64,000 nt of DNA from Frateuria_A sp049727805 (GTDB lineage: Bacteria; Pseudomonadota; Gammaproteobacteria; Xanthomonadales; Rhodanobacteraceae), in assembly GCF_049727805.1 (NCBI RefSeq), contig NZ_JBCNYA010000003.1:127574-191573 (forward strand), read 5' to 3'. Shown piece after piece: positions 45,128 to 54,133 of the stretch (position 1 is the stretch's first letter; each line of letters starts with the position of its first letter). The position numbers and the translations under genes are program-made. The notes below the pieces were generated by a model, which saw only the letters and a program-made list of their open reading frames with translations, did not search any database and was not told the origin of the DNA.

Positions 45128-46447
45128 CTACGCCCCTTTTTGCGGCACGGTCCTCGGCTGCAGGGTCCGCACGATCAGGAAGGCCAGCAGTGGGATGCTG
45201 ATCGCGTAGATGTACTGGGTTCGCGCCACGCCGATATTGAACGGGAACCAGATGCCCGGCACGCCGATCGTGTCGAGCAGCTCGGGGCCGAACAACGAGG
45301 CAAGGACCGAGGCCAGCGTGACGAGCGCCAGAATCCGCATCGGGCCACCACGGACGATGCGTGCGGCGATCACGACGAAGAGCGCGATCGAGCCGAGCCG
45401 GCTGACGTTCGTCCAGATCGGCAGGTGTGCCAAGGCGCCAACGATGCCGGCGGCGCCCAGCGCGACGGCCAGCACGTCGATGCTCCGCCACGCGGGCAGG
45501 CACCAGCGGTTCCAGGCCAGCACCCAGGCGGTCATCGTCGGTATCCACATCACCGACGCCAGCCACGCATAGGTGACCAGGTCCTGCAGGTCGGTCCACG
45601 CAACGATCGCATTGTTGAGCCGCCTGGCTGCCGTGAGCGCGAGCGCGATGCAGGCAAACACCAGGAAACCTTTGCGGCTGCTGCGCGATCCGACCACGAG
45701 CACCAAACCGACGAGTGCCAGCATGGCCGCCGGCTCGACCGCATCGAGGATGTAGCCGGCGATGGTTCGTTGCCATTGCGCGCGGTGCAGCGCATCGCTC
45801 ACCGGCCGCGGAGCGAGGATGGGCGGGGTGTGCATGCCGCCACCGTCCGCGCTGGCGCCGGAGCTGGGGAGCATGTAGGTGCGGATGGCGAGCATGCCGG
45901 TCCTGCCCGCCGCGCCGGCGGGAAGCGCGAACCGCAGCGGCCGCGTGCCGACGAGCCGCGGTTCGGGGCCGAGCCTGCCCGAGCCGCCCAGCAGTTGACC
46001 GTTCCAATACAGTTCGTAGCCGTCCTCGACGAGGGTCGGCCCGAGGATGTCCCACGCCTCGCTTCCGGCCGGCACGACCACCGCCCGCCGGTACCAGGCG
46101 TAGCCGTGATAGCCGGGATGGCCGTGCGCCATCCACCCGCCCACGTAATCGGGCAGCCCCACGTCGCCGTCGTGGCTGCCAGGCGGGGCGGTCATGTCCA
46201 TGGTTTCCCAGCCACTGTCGTCTGCGTCCGCACGTGCCCAGTGCGGGTCATCGCCGGTGTGGAATCGCCACGGGCCGTCGAGCAGGGTGGACGCAGCGCG
46301 CAACGGCGCCGGATCGGGACGGCCGCCGCTTGCCAGGTCCGCGATCATGATGGCAAGGATGAGCAGCGTCACGATAGCGATGCCGGCCATCCATCTGCGC
46401 TGCGTGGTGTCGGTCGATGGTGCCGTCGATAGGGTCGATAGGGGCAT
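45128..46447 (-). CDS. Membrane protein with extracytoplasmic sugar-binding-like domain (7TM sensor-like)
   Basis: 439 aa from the ATG at 46447. One N-terminal helix (GIAIVTLLILAIMIADLA) leads to a periplasmic jelly-roll domain of about 170 residues (LLDGPWRFHTGDDPHW, YAWYRRAVVVPAGSE, LYWNGQLLGGSG), like the 7TMR-DISM or glycosidase sugar-binding fold. Seven hydrophobic helices follow to the end. No kinase or cyclase output domain is present, so it looks like a receptor half without its effector. Confidence 0.8.
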   Translation of the reverse strand: MPLSTLSTAPSTDTTQRRWMAGIAIVTLLILAIMIADLASGGRPDPAPLRAASTLLDGPWRFHTGDDPHWARADADDSGWETMDMTAPPGSHDGDVGLPDYVGGWMAHGHPGYHGYAWYRRAVVVPAGSEAWDILGPTLVEDGYELYWNGQLLGGSGRLGPEPRLVGTRPLRFALPAGAAGRTGMLAIRTYMLPSSGASADGGGMHTPPILAPRPVSDALHRAQWQRTIAGYILDAVEPAAMLALVGLVLVVGSRSSRKGFLVFACIALALTAARRLNNAIVAWTDLQDLVTYAWLASVMWIPTMTAWVLAWNRWCLPAWRSIDVLAVALGAAGIVGALAHLPIWTNVSRLGSIALFVVIAARIVRGGPMRILALVTLASVLASLFGPELLDTIGVPGIWFPFNIGVARTQYIYAISIPLLAFLIVRTLQPRTVPQKGA

Positions 46448-46559
46448 CGTGCAATGGTCTCGTCGTCGAAATAGCGATGTCGTCGAGCAGGCTATCACTG
46501 CAAAAATAGCCGGATGGAATCAAGAGATTCCACCCCGCGCCCCGGCCGCTTTTTCGGTT

Positions 46560-48641
46560 TCACACCGCCAGGCCCGGATCGCCCTCCACCACTGTCTGCC
46601 GCATCCGCGGCCGCTCGCCGGCCTTCCACAGGGGCACTTCGTGGCGGACGCGGTAGCGCAGCGGGCCGCCATCCGGACTCGAACTTCGCTCGATCGGGCG
46701 CGGGATGCAGACGAAATCGGTGACCATCGTGCTGGCGTCGACGCGGACGGTCGCGTAGCCGTGGCCGCCCATGTCGACGAAGGTCAGGTGCGGGGCGAGG
46801 TCGGGATTGCTGGCGGCGTGCGCCTTCTCGAGGTCGCCGCTCTTTGCGAATTCCAGGGCCGAGCGCACGCCGTGGTGCAGCAGCAGGTTGACGGTGGGTT
46901 GCGCCGGTCCGCCGCCCGGGTTGGCGACGTACAACGGGCGCAGTGGATCGTCCTTTTTCAGGTTGTGCTCGGAGGCTTCCAGCATGCCCGGGGAAATGAG
47001 CGAGCCGCCCACGAAGGTGACGCCCACGGGCTCGAACGCGGCGGGCGGCAGGGCCTTGGCCGCGTAGCCGGCCCAGAAGCTGTGGCGGTCGCCCGAGACG
47101 ATCGCGAAACCGGTGATGCCGGCATCGCGCACGGTGTCGAAGATCTCGGCGCGTTCGTGGTACGCGCCGCCCCAGTCGCTGGTGCCCAGGACGGCATAGC
47201 CCGCGCCGGACCATGGACCCAGCGCGGACGGAAGGTGCTGCGGGTCCACGCGCCAGTCGGGCGTGCCCAGCGAATTGCCCCAGATCTTCCAGGTGGCTTG
47301 CGCACCGCGCAGGCGCTCGAGGAACCAGGCCTTCTGCTTCGCGCCCAGCAGGGTCTGCGCGGATTCATGGGCGCGGAAGTTGGCCACGCTCTTGCCGCGG
47401 AAAGAGAGCGTCGCCGGCGGATGGCCATCGGCGTAGTCGCGGCCGGCGTCGAACTGCATCGCCAGCTCCTCCGGCACCCAGCCCAGGGCGTCGCCTTCGA
47501 ACAGCGGGTTGAGCTCCTCGCGCGAACCGGGGTCGCGCGAGCGGAAGCTGTGCTGGTCGGTGAGGATCAGGTCGATGTGCCGGCCCCAGCGCAGGGCGCG
47601 ATACACGATCAGGCTGTCGATGGCGGCGAGGTTGTTGGCTTCGCGCCCAAGCCCATCGTCATCGAAGTGCGTGACCGGAGTATCGACGACGTGTGGCGCG
47701 TCGAAGGTGTCCAGGCGGGCACCCGGCGCCGCGACCCGCGCCGGCTGGTATTCGAACCAGGCCTGGTTGGCCGCGACCTTGAGCGTCTGCGCGGGCACCG
47801 AGCCCTTCGCGCCGGGAAATTCCTGGATCGACTGCCAGCCCAGCCAGGAGAATTCGTGGTTGTCCCAGACCGCCACGAACGGCCAACGCGCGCGCGCATC
47901 CTGCAGATCCGGATCCTGCAGGTAGCCGTGGTAGAGGGCACGGTAATCCTCGAGCGAGGCCGGCACCCAGTAACGGTCGTTGGCGACCGTCTTGCCGGTC
48001 GGGTAGCGGACCGGGAACGTGATGCGGCGGTCGTAGCGATGGCCGTTCTTGACCTGGTCAGGGTATTGCACGACCTCGTAGACGAAGTCGCCCAGGTGCA
48101 GCACGAAGCCGATCCGGTCCTCGGGCGCGGCGCGCTCGTCCTCGAAGATCATGCGCCGATAGGCGTTCAGGGCGCCCTCGCAGACGTCCTGGCAACTGAC
48201 GAAGGCGAAGCGCGCCGGTCGCGGATCGTCGGGACCGGGCGCGGTCATCGTGCGGCCGATCCGGCTGCCGTTGCCCTCCTCGTCCACGAAGCGGTACCAG
48301 TATTCGCGGGCCGACGACAGATGGCCGACCAGCACCCGGCAGGTCCAGTCGGACGCGGCCGAAACTTTCGCCGCCGTGGTCGCGATCACCCTGGTGAAGT
48401 CCGGATCCTCCGCCACCTCGACCCGCAGCGTGGCGCTCGTGCGCGCGTCCGCATACGGGCGCCGCGTCCAGAGCAGCACACTGTTGTCATCCGGATCGCC
48501 CGAGGCGACACCCTGCGGGAACAGATCCCGCCGCTCGCGCCAGCCGCTCGACGACGGGCGCACGGGCGTGCAACCCAAAGCCAGCGCCGCGCCCAGCGTG
48601 GCGGAGAGCTTGAGGAACTGTCGGCGGCCCATGGTTGGCAT
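46560..48641 (-). CDS. phoD: PhoD-family alkaline phosphatase/phosphodiesterase, Tat-exported
   Basis: 693 aa, GGGGA before the ATG. Tat signal GRRQFLKLSATLGAALALGC; the last Cys also fits a Tat lipobox. N-terminal PhoD domain (FPQGVASGDPDDNSVLLWTR). The metallophosphatase core has FAFVSCQDV, VLHLGDFVYE, VWDNHEFSW, LILTDQHSFRSRD, IVSGDRHSFWAG and VTFVGGSLISPG, which supply the metal ligands. It releases phosphate from phosphodiesters outside the cytoplasm. It is the last gene before the accessory island. Confidence 0.94.
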   Translation of the reverse strand: MPTMGRRQFLKLSATLGAALALGCTPVRPSSSGWRERRDLFPQGVASGDPDDNSVLLWTRRPYADARTSATLRVEVAEDPDFTRVIATTAAKVSAASDWTCRVLVGHLSSAREYWYRFVDEEGNGSRIGRTMTAPGPDDPRPARFAFVSCQDVCEGALNAYRRMIFEDERAAPEDRIGFVLHLGDFVYEVVQYPDQVKNGHRYDRRITFPVRYPTGKTVANDRYWVPASLEDYRALYHGYLQDPDLQDARARWPFVAVWDNHEFSWLGWQSIQEFPGAKGSVPAQTLKVAANQAWFEYQPARVAAPGARLDTFDAPHVVDTPVTHFDDDGLGREANNLAAIDSLIVYRALRWGRHIDLILTDQHSFRSRDPGSREELNPLFEGDALGWVPEELAMQFDAGRDYADGHPPATLSFRGKSVANFRAHESAQTLLGAKQKAWFLERLRGAQATWKIWGNSLGTPDWRVDPQHLPSALGPWSGAGYAVLGTSDWGGAYHERAEIFDTVRDAGITGFAIVSGDRHSFWAGYAAKALPPAAFEPVGVTFVGGSLISPGMLEASEHNLKKDDPLRPLYVANPGGGPAQPTVNLLLHHGVRSALEFAKSGDLEKAHAASNPDLAPHLTFVDMGGHGYATVRVDASTMVTDFVCIPRPIERSSSPDGGPLRYRVRHEVPLWKAGERPRMRQTVVEGDPGLAV

Positions 48642-49094
48642 GAGGTCCCCTTTCGCGGCGGATCGCGATGACCGATGCGGGAGAATGCTGGACCTGATGT
48701 CGTGCTGGGGAGTGTGCCGGAAGTACCGAGAGCGACGGGTGAGGCCGAGCTAGCCCTCTGACCGCGTTGCGGTTTGAATGTCGGGAGCCTTCAACCGAGG
48801 TTGTTTACTACTTTGGCCAAGTACTCGGCGACGGCGGCCGGAGCCACGAGCGAGGCTCCCATTTAGCCGCACGAGGACCACTTGGCCAGCGCATCTTCAA
48901 CTTGGGACAAAATTCGGTAGGGGCCAAAGGCGGGTCAGAGTGCGCTTTCCGCAGCCTTCGCCTGATTTCGCGGCCCTGCGCACCGCGGTGTCCGCCACAC
49001 CCCTTTTTGTGCATAGACTACCGGGGCCGATTTACCCGGCGGATGGAATCCGGACTGTCCACCTGCGCCTTGCGCACACTCAAGGAAAGCACGC
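48642..49094. other. Intergenic region at the edge of the REP-rich island
   Basis: About 450 bp. It holds the REP-like head at 48931-48949 in reverse orientation and no gene that I can support. Confidence 0.5.
48931..48949 (-). repeat. REP-like head, left of the TonB-domain gene
   Basis: CGGGTCAGAGTGCGCTTTC. Its reverse complement matches the head at 49945-49963 in 18 of 19 bases, so the TonB-domain gene between them is bracketed by near-perfect inverted repeats. Confidence 0.75.
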
Positions 49095-49937
49095 ATGAAA
49101 AGGGCAACATTGGTAGCGCTTCTCGCCACGTTTGCGATGGCGACCCACGGCAGCACTTCCAGCGATCTCGAATCGTCTGCCGTCGTCGACGGGACTATCG
49201 TGTTGTCCACAGAAGGCACGGTGCAGTCCGCAGAGGTCAAGGACGAAGCCAAATACGGCAAACCGATCGCGGACATGGTGCGCAAGGCCGCACTGCAGTG
49301 GCTTTTCTATCCTGTGCGAAGGGAAGGCAAACCCGTTCCTGCCAAGGTCGACATGCACGTCCGCGTCGTGCTGCACAAGACAGCGGACGGCAATTACAGC
49401 GCATACATCAAGGGCGCCACCTTCGGCGACATGGACAGGAAATCCACCGACGCGCTGCGCAATACCGAGGCTAACAAGAGGATCGCTCCCAGGTATCCGA
49501 TGGATGCGATCCGCGCCCACGTACAGGGAACGGTGTACCTCGCCCTGCGTGTCGACCGCAGCGGCCACGTGACCGACGCCGTCGCCGAGCAGGTCAACCT
49601 CGTCAACATCGGTCCGGACAGCGTCCTCAGGCAATACCGGGACCTGATGGCCAAGGCGACGATTGAAGTGGCGAAACGCTGGACCTACGAAATTCCCACG
49701 ACCGGACCGCTGGCCGGCCGGGACAGCTGGACGGCTCGCGTCCCGGTCACCTACAACCTGAATGATATGCACGCGCCCAATACCGGACGCGTATGGCGCA
49801 CCTATGTCCCCGGCCCTTACACACAGGCGCCCTGGAGCGACAAGCCCGACATGGATGCGGTCGATGCCGTGGCCAACGACGGCCTGCGAACCGAGGGCGC
49901 CGACCCCATGCGGCTTCTCCCGTCTCACCGAGGGTGA
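49095..49937 (+). CDS. TonB C-terminal-domain-like exported protein
   Basis: 280 aa with a signal peptide (MKRATLVALLATFAMATHG). Residues about 130-175, IAPRYPMDAIRAHVQGTVYL and RVDRSGHVTDAVAEQVNLV, match the TonB C-terminal pattern of YP..A...G-x-V..VD..G. There is no Pro-rich spacer or N-terminal anchor of a true TonB, so it is probably a periplasmic TonB-domain protein of other function. Its stop codon is 8 bp before the right-hand REP-like head. Confidence 0.78.
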   Translation: MKRATLVALLATFAMATHGSTSSDLESSAVVDGTIVLSTEGTVQSAEVKDEAKYGKPIADMVRKAALQWLFYPVRREGKPVPAKVDMHVRVVLHKTADGNYSAYIKGATFGDMDRKSTDALRNTEANKRIAPRYPMDAIRAHVQGTVYLALRVDRSGHVTDAVAEQVNLVNIGPDSVLRQYRDLMAKATIEVAKRWTYEIPTTGPLAGRDSWTARVPVTYNLNDMHAPNTGRVWRTYVPGPYTQAPWSDKPDMDAVDAVANDGLRTEGADPMRLLPSHRG

Positions 49938-49944
49938 ACGCACA

Positions 49945-50190
49945 GAAAGTGCACTCTGACCCGGGTTTTACACGCTGCTCAAGGGTGCGCTTGCCGACCG
50001 ACAGGCGTAGGCGTCCATTCGAAGCACCCGCGCGCACCTCGAACAAGAGCGTGCGCTGGGAAATGCGAAGTTCCAGGCTTTGGTCGAAAAAGCCTTGGGC
50101 CGCCCCGCTCGAGTACGACACCGCGGTCGACCGTGTCGCCCCGGCCGCTCGCCGGTGAGGCTTAATTCCCTCCGTCCTCATTTTTTCCCA
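49945..50190 (+). mobile_element. Internally deleted RAYT/REP element relic A
   Basis: It begins with the head GAAAGTGCACTCTGACCCG (49945-49963). Bases from about 50035 encode, in one frame, HLEQERALGNAKFQ, ALVEKALGRPA and RVRHRGRP, which is the C-terminal tail typical of REP-associated tyrosine transposases. It ends with the tail CTTAATTCCCTCCGTCCTCA and a T-run. The transposase core with the HUH motif and catalytic Tyr is missing. Confidence 0.7.
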
Positions 50191-51677
50191 GGGCGCACAC
50201 CAGGCTGAGCGAACTGATCCAGTTGCTGTATCTCTTTTTGCTGCCCTGGATCGTTCCTATCCGCTCTCAGGCGAAAGCGGGAGTCAAACTCCTTCGCTGC
50301 AGGATCATGGACGATGTACAGCGCGAGTGCCCGCAGATACAAGGCCTCCGAATTATCCGGAAATTGGGCTGCAAACTGGCTTGTGCACGACAGGGCGCCT
50401 TCGCGCTCGAAGCCACCCATGAAGTAGCTCTGGCACAGGCTGGTCATCGCCCAAAGCCGCTGATCTGGATTCCGCGTAGCTCTCTGCAACTCCAGCCGGC
50501 CATCCCTGACCTGCCCCAGTTCCAACAATGCAGATGCAATACCTGCATGGTCTTCGCATCCGCAATCATCGGGCTGCGCTTGAGCGTGATGAAGGTCCGA
50601 CAGCGCCTGCTCTCGGTTACCCGTTCGCACGGCCCATTCGGCATGATTTATCAGGACATCGACATCATCCGGGGCAAATCTGATCGCCTGCGACAGGTAG
50701 TTTCCCGCCTTTGCATAATCGTCTGCCTGCATGGCGACGACGCCAGCCTTGTCGAGGTAGAAGACGTCCGGCGCGGTCGAAGCGGCGCTTTCCAGTGCCG
50801 ACCTGATTGGCAGAAGAGTGGATTGATCCTCGAGCTGCATGTAAGCCCTGCGCCCGATCCCCTTCGACAACAGAGACGCAAGCATCGGGCTCTCCGCCAC
50901 GTGTGAACGTATTTCGTCCACCGTACGGTCCAGCTCGTCAAAGGAACCACCCCAACGCGGATCCCGCGCGGTGAGCCGCATGTCGTTGACATGCAAGGAC
51001 AAGGGATCGGCCTTCATGCAGTCCTGTTCCGCCGAATCTCTCAGTGATGGATCACCAGCCATGTTTCCGATATCCATGAGATCGACGCACGCAGGGCTCA
51101 ACTTCGGTTCCGCTTCCGATGCTGCCCGCAGGAACGCGACGGCGACCTTGAGGTGTTCCGTCATTGCAGCGAACTGCGCGTCCGTTGTCTGGGCCGCGTA
51201 TGCCCCACCCCGGGCGGTCCACGCAGCCCCGAGCGCAGCATCACCCTTGGCCAACTTGGCGAAGGCGCTCCCAGGCGACTTGCTGAGCCAGATGTCGGCA
51301 AGCTGCTGGCCGCGCGCGGTCTGGAAGTCACTATAGGCGCGGAAAAGTGCATCGCGATGCATTGGATCGGCGTAATGCTCGGCAAGGATTTCCCTGTACC
51401 GGCGTTCCAGCTCCACGGCGCCGTGCGGCTCTTTGAGCAATGTCGCAATTTCGCCAAGGCTTGGACTCTGTGGCAGCGAAAGCCAGCACCGGGCCTTGCC
51501 TGCGCGCGCAGGCCAATGATTGCCCGGCAGGTCCGATTCAGCGAGACAAGACTGCAATGCCGGCCGGTCTGCTGCGGGAACCGATGACACGTTGTCCAAT
51601 GGATCATCGTCCGCCCTATGGCAGCTCGCCGTAGCCGCCGACAAAAAGAGCAATGCAATGAGCCAAAACTTATTCAT
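50178..51677 (-). CDS. TPR-repeat lipoprotein (DUF4034-like)
   Basis: 499 aa, GAGGAC ahead of the ATG at 51677. Signal peptide with lipobox ATASC. The body is helical, with TPR-like pairs in the second half (VFYLDKAGVVAMQADDYAKA, AGNYLSQAIRFAPDDVDVLI, SEALYLRALALYIVHD). The N-terminal half resembles DUF4034 proteins, but weakly. Its last codons and TGA stop lie inside the tail of the RAYT relic, so the present C-terminus (PGKK) is element-derived. Confidence 0.8.
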   Translation of the reverse strand: MNKFWLIALLFLSAATASCHRADDDPLDNVSSVPAADRPALQSCLAESDLPGNHWPARAGKARCWLSLPQSPSLGEIATLLKEPHGAVELERRYREILAEHYADPMHRDALFRAYSDFQTARGQQLADIWLSKSPGSAFAKLAKGDAALGAAWTARGGAYAAQTTDAQFAAMTEHLKVAVAFLRAASEAEPKLSPACVDLMDIGNMAGDPSLRDSAEQDCMKADPLSLHVNDMRLTARDPRWGGSFDELDRTVDEIRSHVAESPMLASLLSKGIGRRAYMQLEDQSTLLPIRSALESAASTAPDVFYLDKAGVVAMQADDYAKAGNYLSQAIRFAPDDVDVLINHAEWAVRTGNREQALSDLHHAQAQPDDCGCEDHAGIASALLELGQVRDGRLELQRATRNPDQRLWAMTSLCQSYFMGGFEREGALSCTSQFAAQFPDNSEALYLRALALYIVHDPAAKEFDSRFRLRADRNDPGQQKEIQQLDQFAQPGVRPGKK

Positions 51678-51950
51678 GATCCGTCCTCTGGATGCCACAA
51701 GAATGAAAGTTTGACGAGAAGCGTCCGCCGAAATTCGCCATTCGTCGAAGGCTGGAGCGGGAAACATTCCTGGCTTCCAGAGTACCAGCGACGGTTCCTG
51801 AGGCTACTTCCCGACAGTGCATACCGCTCAAAAGAGGGCGGAAGGAACATGAGACCTCGTACACAGGCGGCGTATCGCGATAGCGCCCTTAGCCGACTGC
51901 GTGACTAATCGCCCGCGCCAAACTTCCTGCATGCCTCGCCGTCCGCGCTT
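51678..51950. other. Upstream region of the TPR lipoprotein gene
   Basis: About 270 bp. Short frames such as the one with SWLPEYQRRFLRLL could be debris of another gene, but nothing is recognisable. It contains the promoter of the lipoprotein gene. Confidence 0.4.
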
Positions 51951-51954
51951 CCAG

Positions 51955-52150
51955 CTCAGCATCAGTGCGCACCTCGAACAAAAGCGCACGCTGGGCGAGT
52001 CCAAGTTTCGGGCCATGATCGAAAAGGCTTTCGGACACCCGCCACGTAAGACTCCGCAGCAGGCGAAAGCGACCGGACAGTCCATCGGACGATATCTAAT
52101 TCCCGCCGTCCCCTTATTGCGCGCCGAGGGGACTCAACTACCTCCGTCGC
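51955..52150 (+). mobile_element. RAYT relic B, C-terminal piece and REP tail
   Basis: One frame reads SAHLEQKRTLGESKFRAMIE and KAFGHPPRK, parallel to relic A (HLEQERALGNAKFQALVE, KALGRPA). Two tail-like segments follow, CTAATTCCCGCCGTCCCCTT (52097-52116) and GAGGGGACTCAACTACCTCC (52128-52147). No head motif or transposase core was found on the left. Confidence 0.62.
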
Positions 52151-52151
52151 T

Positions 52152-53243
52152 CTAGATCATGTCCGTGGCCGTGCCAGCGGCGGAACATACGCAATTGCCG
52201 CCAAGCTCCTTGGCGCGATAAAGCGCCACGTCAGCGCGCTGAAGCACCGTGTCCAAGGTGTCACCGGCTCGCAATAGGGTGGTGCCGAGCGAGGCGGTGA
52301 CCTGCGGAACCGGGGCCACCGGCACGGCGGAGATTACCGCCCGTAGACGCTCGGCTACGCGCTGCAGGCCCGCCGCGTCGACGCCGGGCACGATCACCAG
52401 AAACTCTTCGCCGCCCCAGCGCGCGAGGCATTCATTGGCGCGCAGGAGCCCCTTGCAGCCATCCGCTACCGCCTGCAGGACGGTGTCGCCGACCGGATGG
52501 CCGTGCGTGTCGTTGATCGCCTTGAAGCGGTCGAGGTCGAGCATGATTACCCCGGCAGGAGCCTCGCTCGCCAGCACCTGGCGCAACACCCGCTCGCCGA
52601 GCAGGCGACTCTGCACGCCAGTCAACGGATCCCTGTGCAACATGACTTCCATGACGTCGCGCTCGGAGGAAAGTCGCCGGATCTTGCCCGTCAAGCCGCG
52701 CTGCACTGGCAACAGGACGACGACCATGATGCTGACCGGGCCATATGCCATCAGCAGGTCCTTGCCCCGTGGCGTCCAAAGCTCTTGGCGATGGCCCAGC
52801 AGATAGAGCAACACCGGCAACGCGATCAGCACCCAGCCCAGCGCGGCGGCGAGGAAGGCGCGCCGCCCAGGGATGAAGATCATCAGCATCACCAGGAACA
52901 CCACGAACAGCGACGAGACTGGCGGCAGGGTGTCGATCAGCCGTACGTCCGGCGACAGGCTTGCCTGCGTGGTGTAGAGCCACGCGGGCGCGATCAGTGC
53001 CAGGGCCGAGGCGCCCAGCGCGGTCCACGTGATGCCGAGCACCCACGCCGGCCGCCGCAGCAGTGCGACGATCAGGCCGGCGAACAGCACGCTGGCGGTG
53101 GGCGGAACGACAAGATCCATGGGGCGATGGACCCGGCCGAGCCAATGGATGGCCGTCGCGCAGACGCCCGCGAGCAGGGCCAGCGAAAGCAGGGCCAGCA
53201 CCGCGACGCGGACGTAACGATCGTTCGGATCTTGCGCGGACAT
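52152..53243 (-). CDS. Diguanylate cyclase (GGDEF) with multi-helix membrane sensor
   Basis: 363 aa. Six or so hydrophobic helices fill residues 1-185. The GGDEF domain (about 200-360) has DPLTGVQSRLL, IMLDLDRFKAINDTHGHPVG and an intact active site WGGEEF, so it should make cyclic di-GMP. The product-inhibition site five residues before GGEEF reads RANE instead of RxxD, so feedback inhibition may be weakened. The ATG at 53243 was preferred over a GTG 48 bp upstream. Confidence 0.92.
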   Translation of the reverse strand: MSAQDPNDRYVRVAVLALLSLALLAGVCATAIHWLGRVHRPMDLVVPPTASVLFAGLIVALLRRPAWVLGITWTALGASALALIAPAWLYTTQASLSPDVRLIDTLPPVSSLFVVFLVMLMIFIPGRRAFLAAALGWVLIALPVLLYLLGHRQELWTPRGKDLLMAYGPVSIMVVVLLPVQRGLTGKIRRLSSERDVMEVMLHRDPLTGVQSRLLGERVLRQVLASEAPAGVIMLDLDRFKAINDTHGHPVGDTVLQAVADGCKGLLRANECLARWGGEEFLVIVPGVDAAGLQRVAERLRAVISAVPVAPVPQVTASLGTTLLRAGDTLDTVLQRADVALYRAKELGGNCVCSAAGTATDMI

Positions 53244-53570
53244 CCGGAAAACCTGAGGGGCGACTGAGTCAGTCGAGGCCGCTTTCACCACGATCCGGTC
53301 GCTGGCGAGAACGGGGTCTCCGCGTTATCGGCGAGCGGGGCGGCAAATGAAGTGCTGGTCGCAAAAAAGGCCCACACAAAAGCGGGTCAGGGCCCCTTCT
53401 CCCCAGATCAGTGGATCGGGCAACTCACAGGGCAGCGCAGCAAACCTCGCGGTCGCGGAGTACACACGGCATCTTCGTACGCACGGCATCGCCTGCTCCG
53501 CCCCGGTTTCCAGGGAGTAAGCTGTGGCACGTTGCGTTGCCGGATCGCCCCCAAAGCCGCGGAGCGTGCC
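53244..53570. other. Divergent intergenic region with REP-like fragment
   Basis: About 330 bp between the diguanylate cyclase and the papain-like gene. A degenerate REP-like motif with GGGTCAGGGCCCC lies near 53384-53397. No gene. Confidence 0.45.
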
Positions 53571-54071
53571 ATGCCCCGATTGACCAATGAGCAGTTGAAG
53601 TCCTGGGCCCTGCCGTATTCCACCCACGAAAAAGGCGACTGCTTCGGCGTGACCAAGCAGCTTAAGAAAGCGCCCTTCGCAGGCTACGCCGGCGAGGAGC
53701 CGGACGAGCGGACAAAGAAGGCCGTCCGCATCCCGCTGCGGGAAAAGACCTCCCACGTGGGCCTGCTCCTGCGCTGGCACGCCACCGGCGACGAGGTGCT
53801 CGTGGACGCCACGATCCAGCAATTCGGCGGCGACGAACGGGTTTTCGTGGGCAGTTACGACGAATGGGTAGCTCGCCTGCAGCGGCTGACCCACACGGAT
53901 CACGTGGAGCGTGTCGATGCGGACTTCGGTGGTTTGTACGACGTTCTCGACACCTTAAACGATTTGTCGGCTACGGATCAGAACGACTTGCGGCGAAGCA
54001 GGGGCAGCGCAAGCGCCGAGACCCGCAAAGCCGAGACGCTCAAGAAAGGCTGCGGCTGCACGTTGATCTAG
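53571..54071 (+). CDS. Papain-like cysteine-hydrolase candidate with CaaX-like C-terminus
   Basis: 166 aa, no signal peptide. Three blocks fit a papain-like toxin fold: C24 in HEKGDCFGVTKQL, H62 in KTSHVGLLLRW and D79 in EVLVDATIQQFGG; D-x-T-x-x-Q-F is the hallmark of several papain-like toxin families. The last residues, KKGCGCTLI, form a basic stretch plus Cys-Thr-Leu-Ile, which looks like a eukaryotic CaaX prenylation box. It could be a secreted effector or toxin. No delivery domain is seen. It is followed after 62 bp by the AHH toxin gene. Family assignment is an inference from motifs. Confidence 0.6.
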   Translation: MPRLTNEQLKSWALPYSTHEKGDCFGVTKQLKKAPFAGYAGEEPDERTKKAVRIPLREKTSHVGLLLRWHATGDEVLVDATIQQFGGDERVFVGSYDEWVARLQRLTHTDHVERVDADFGGLYDVLDTLNDLSATDQNDLRRSRGSASAETRKAETLKKGCGCTLI

Positions 54072-54133
54072 CGGCACAACGCGGCAAGTCGCAGGCATAC
54101 GACCTGCCGCCCGCCCATCGCGCAGCCAATGAA

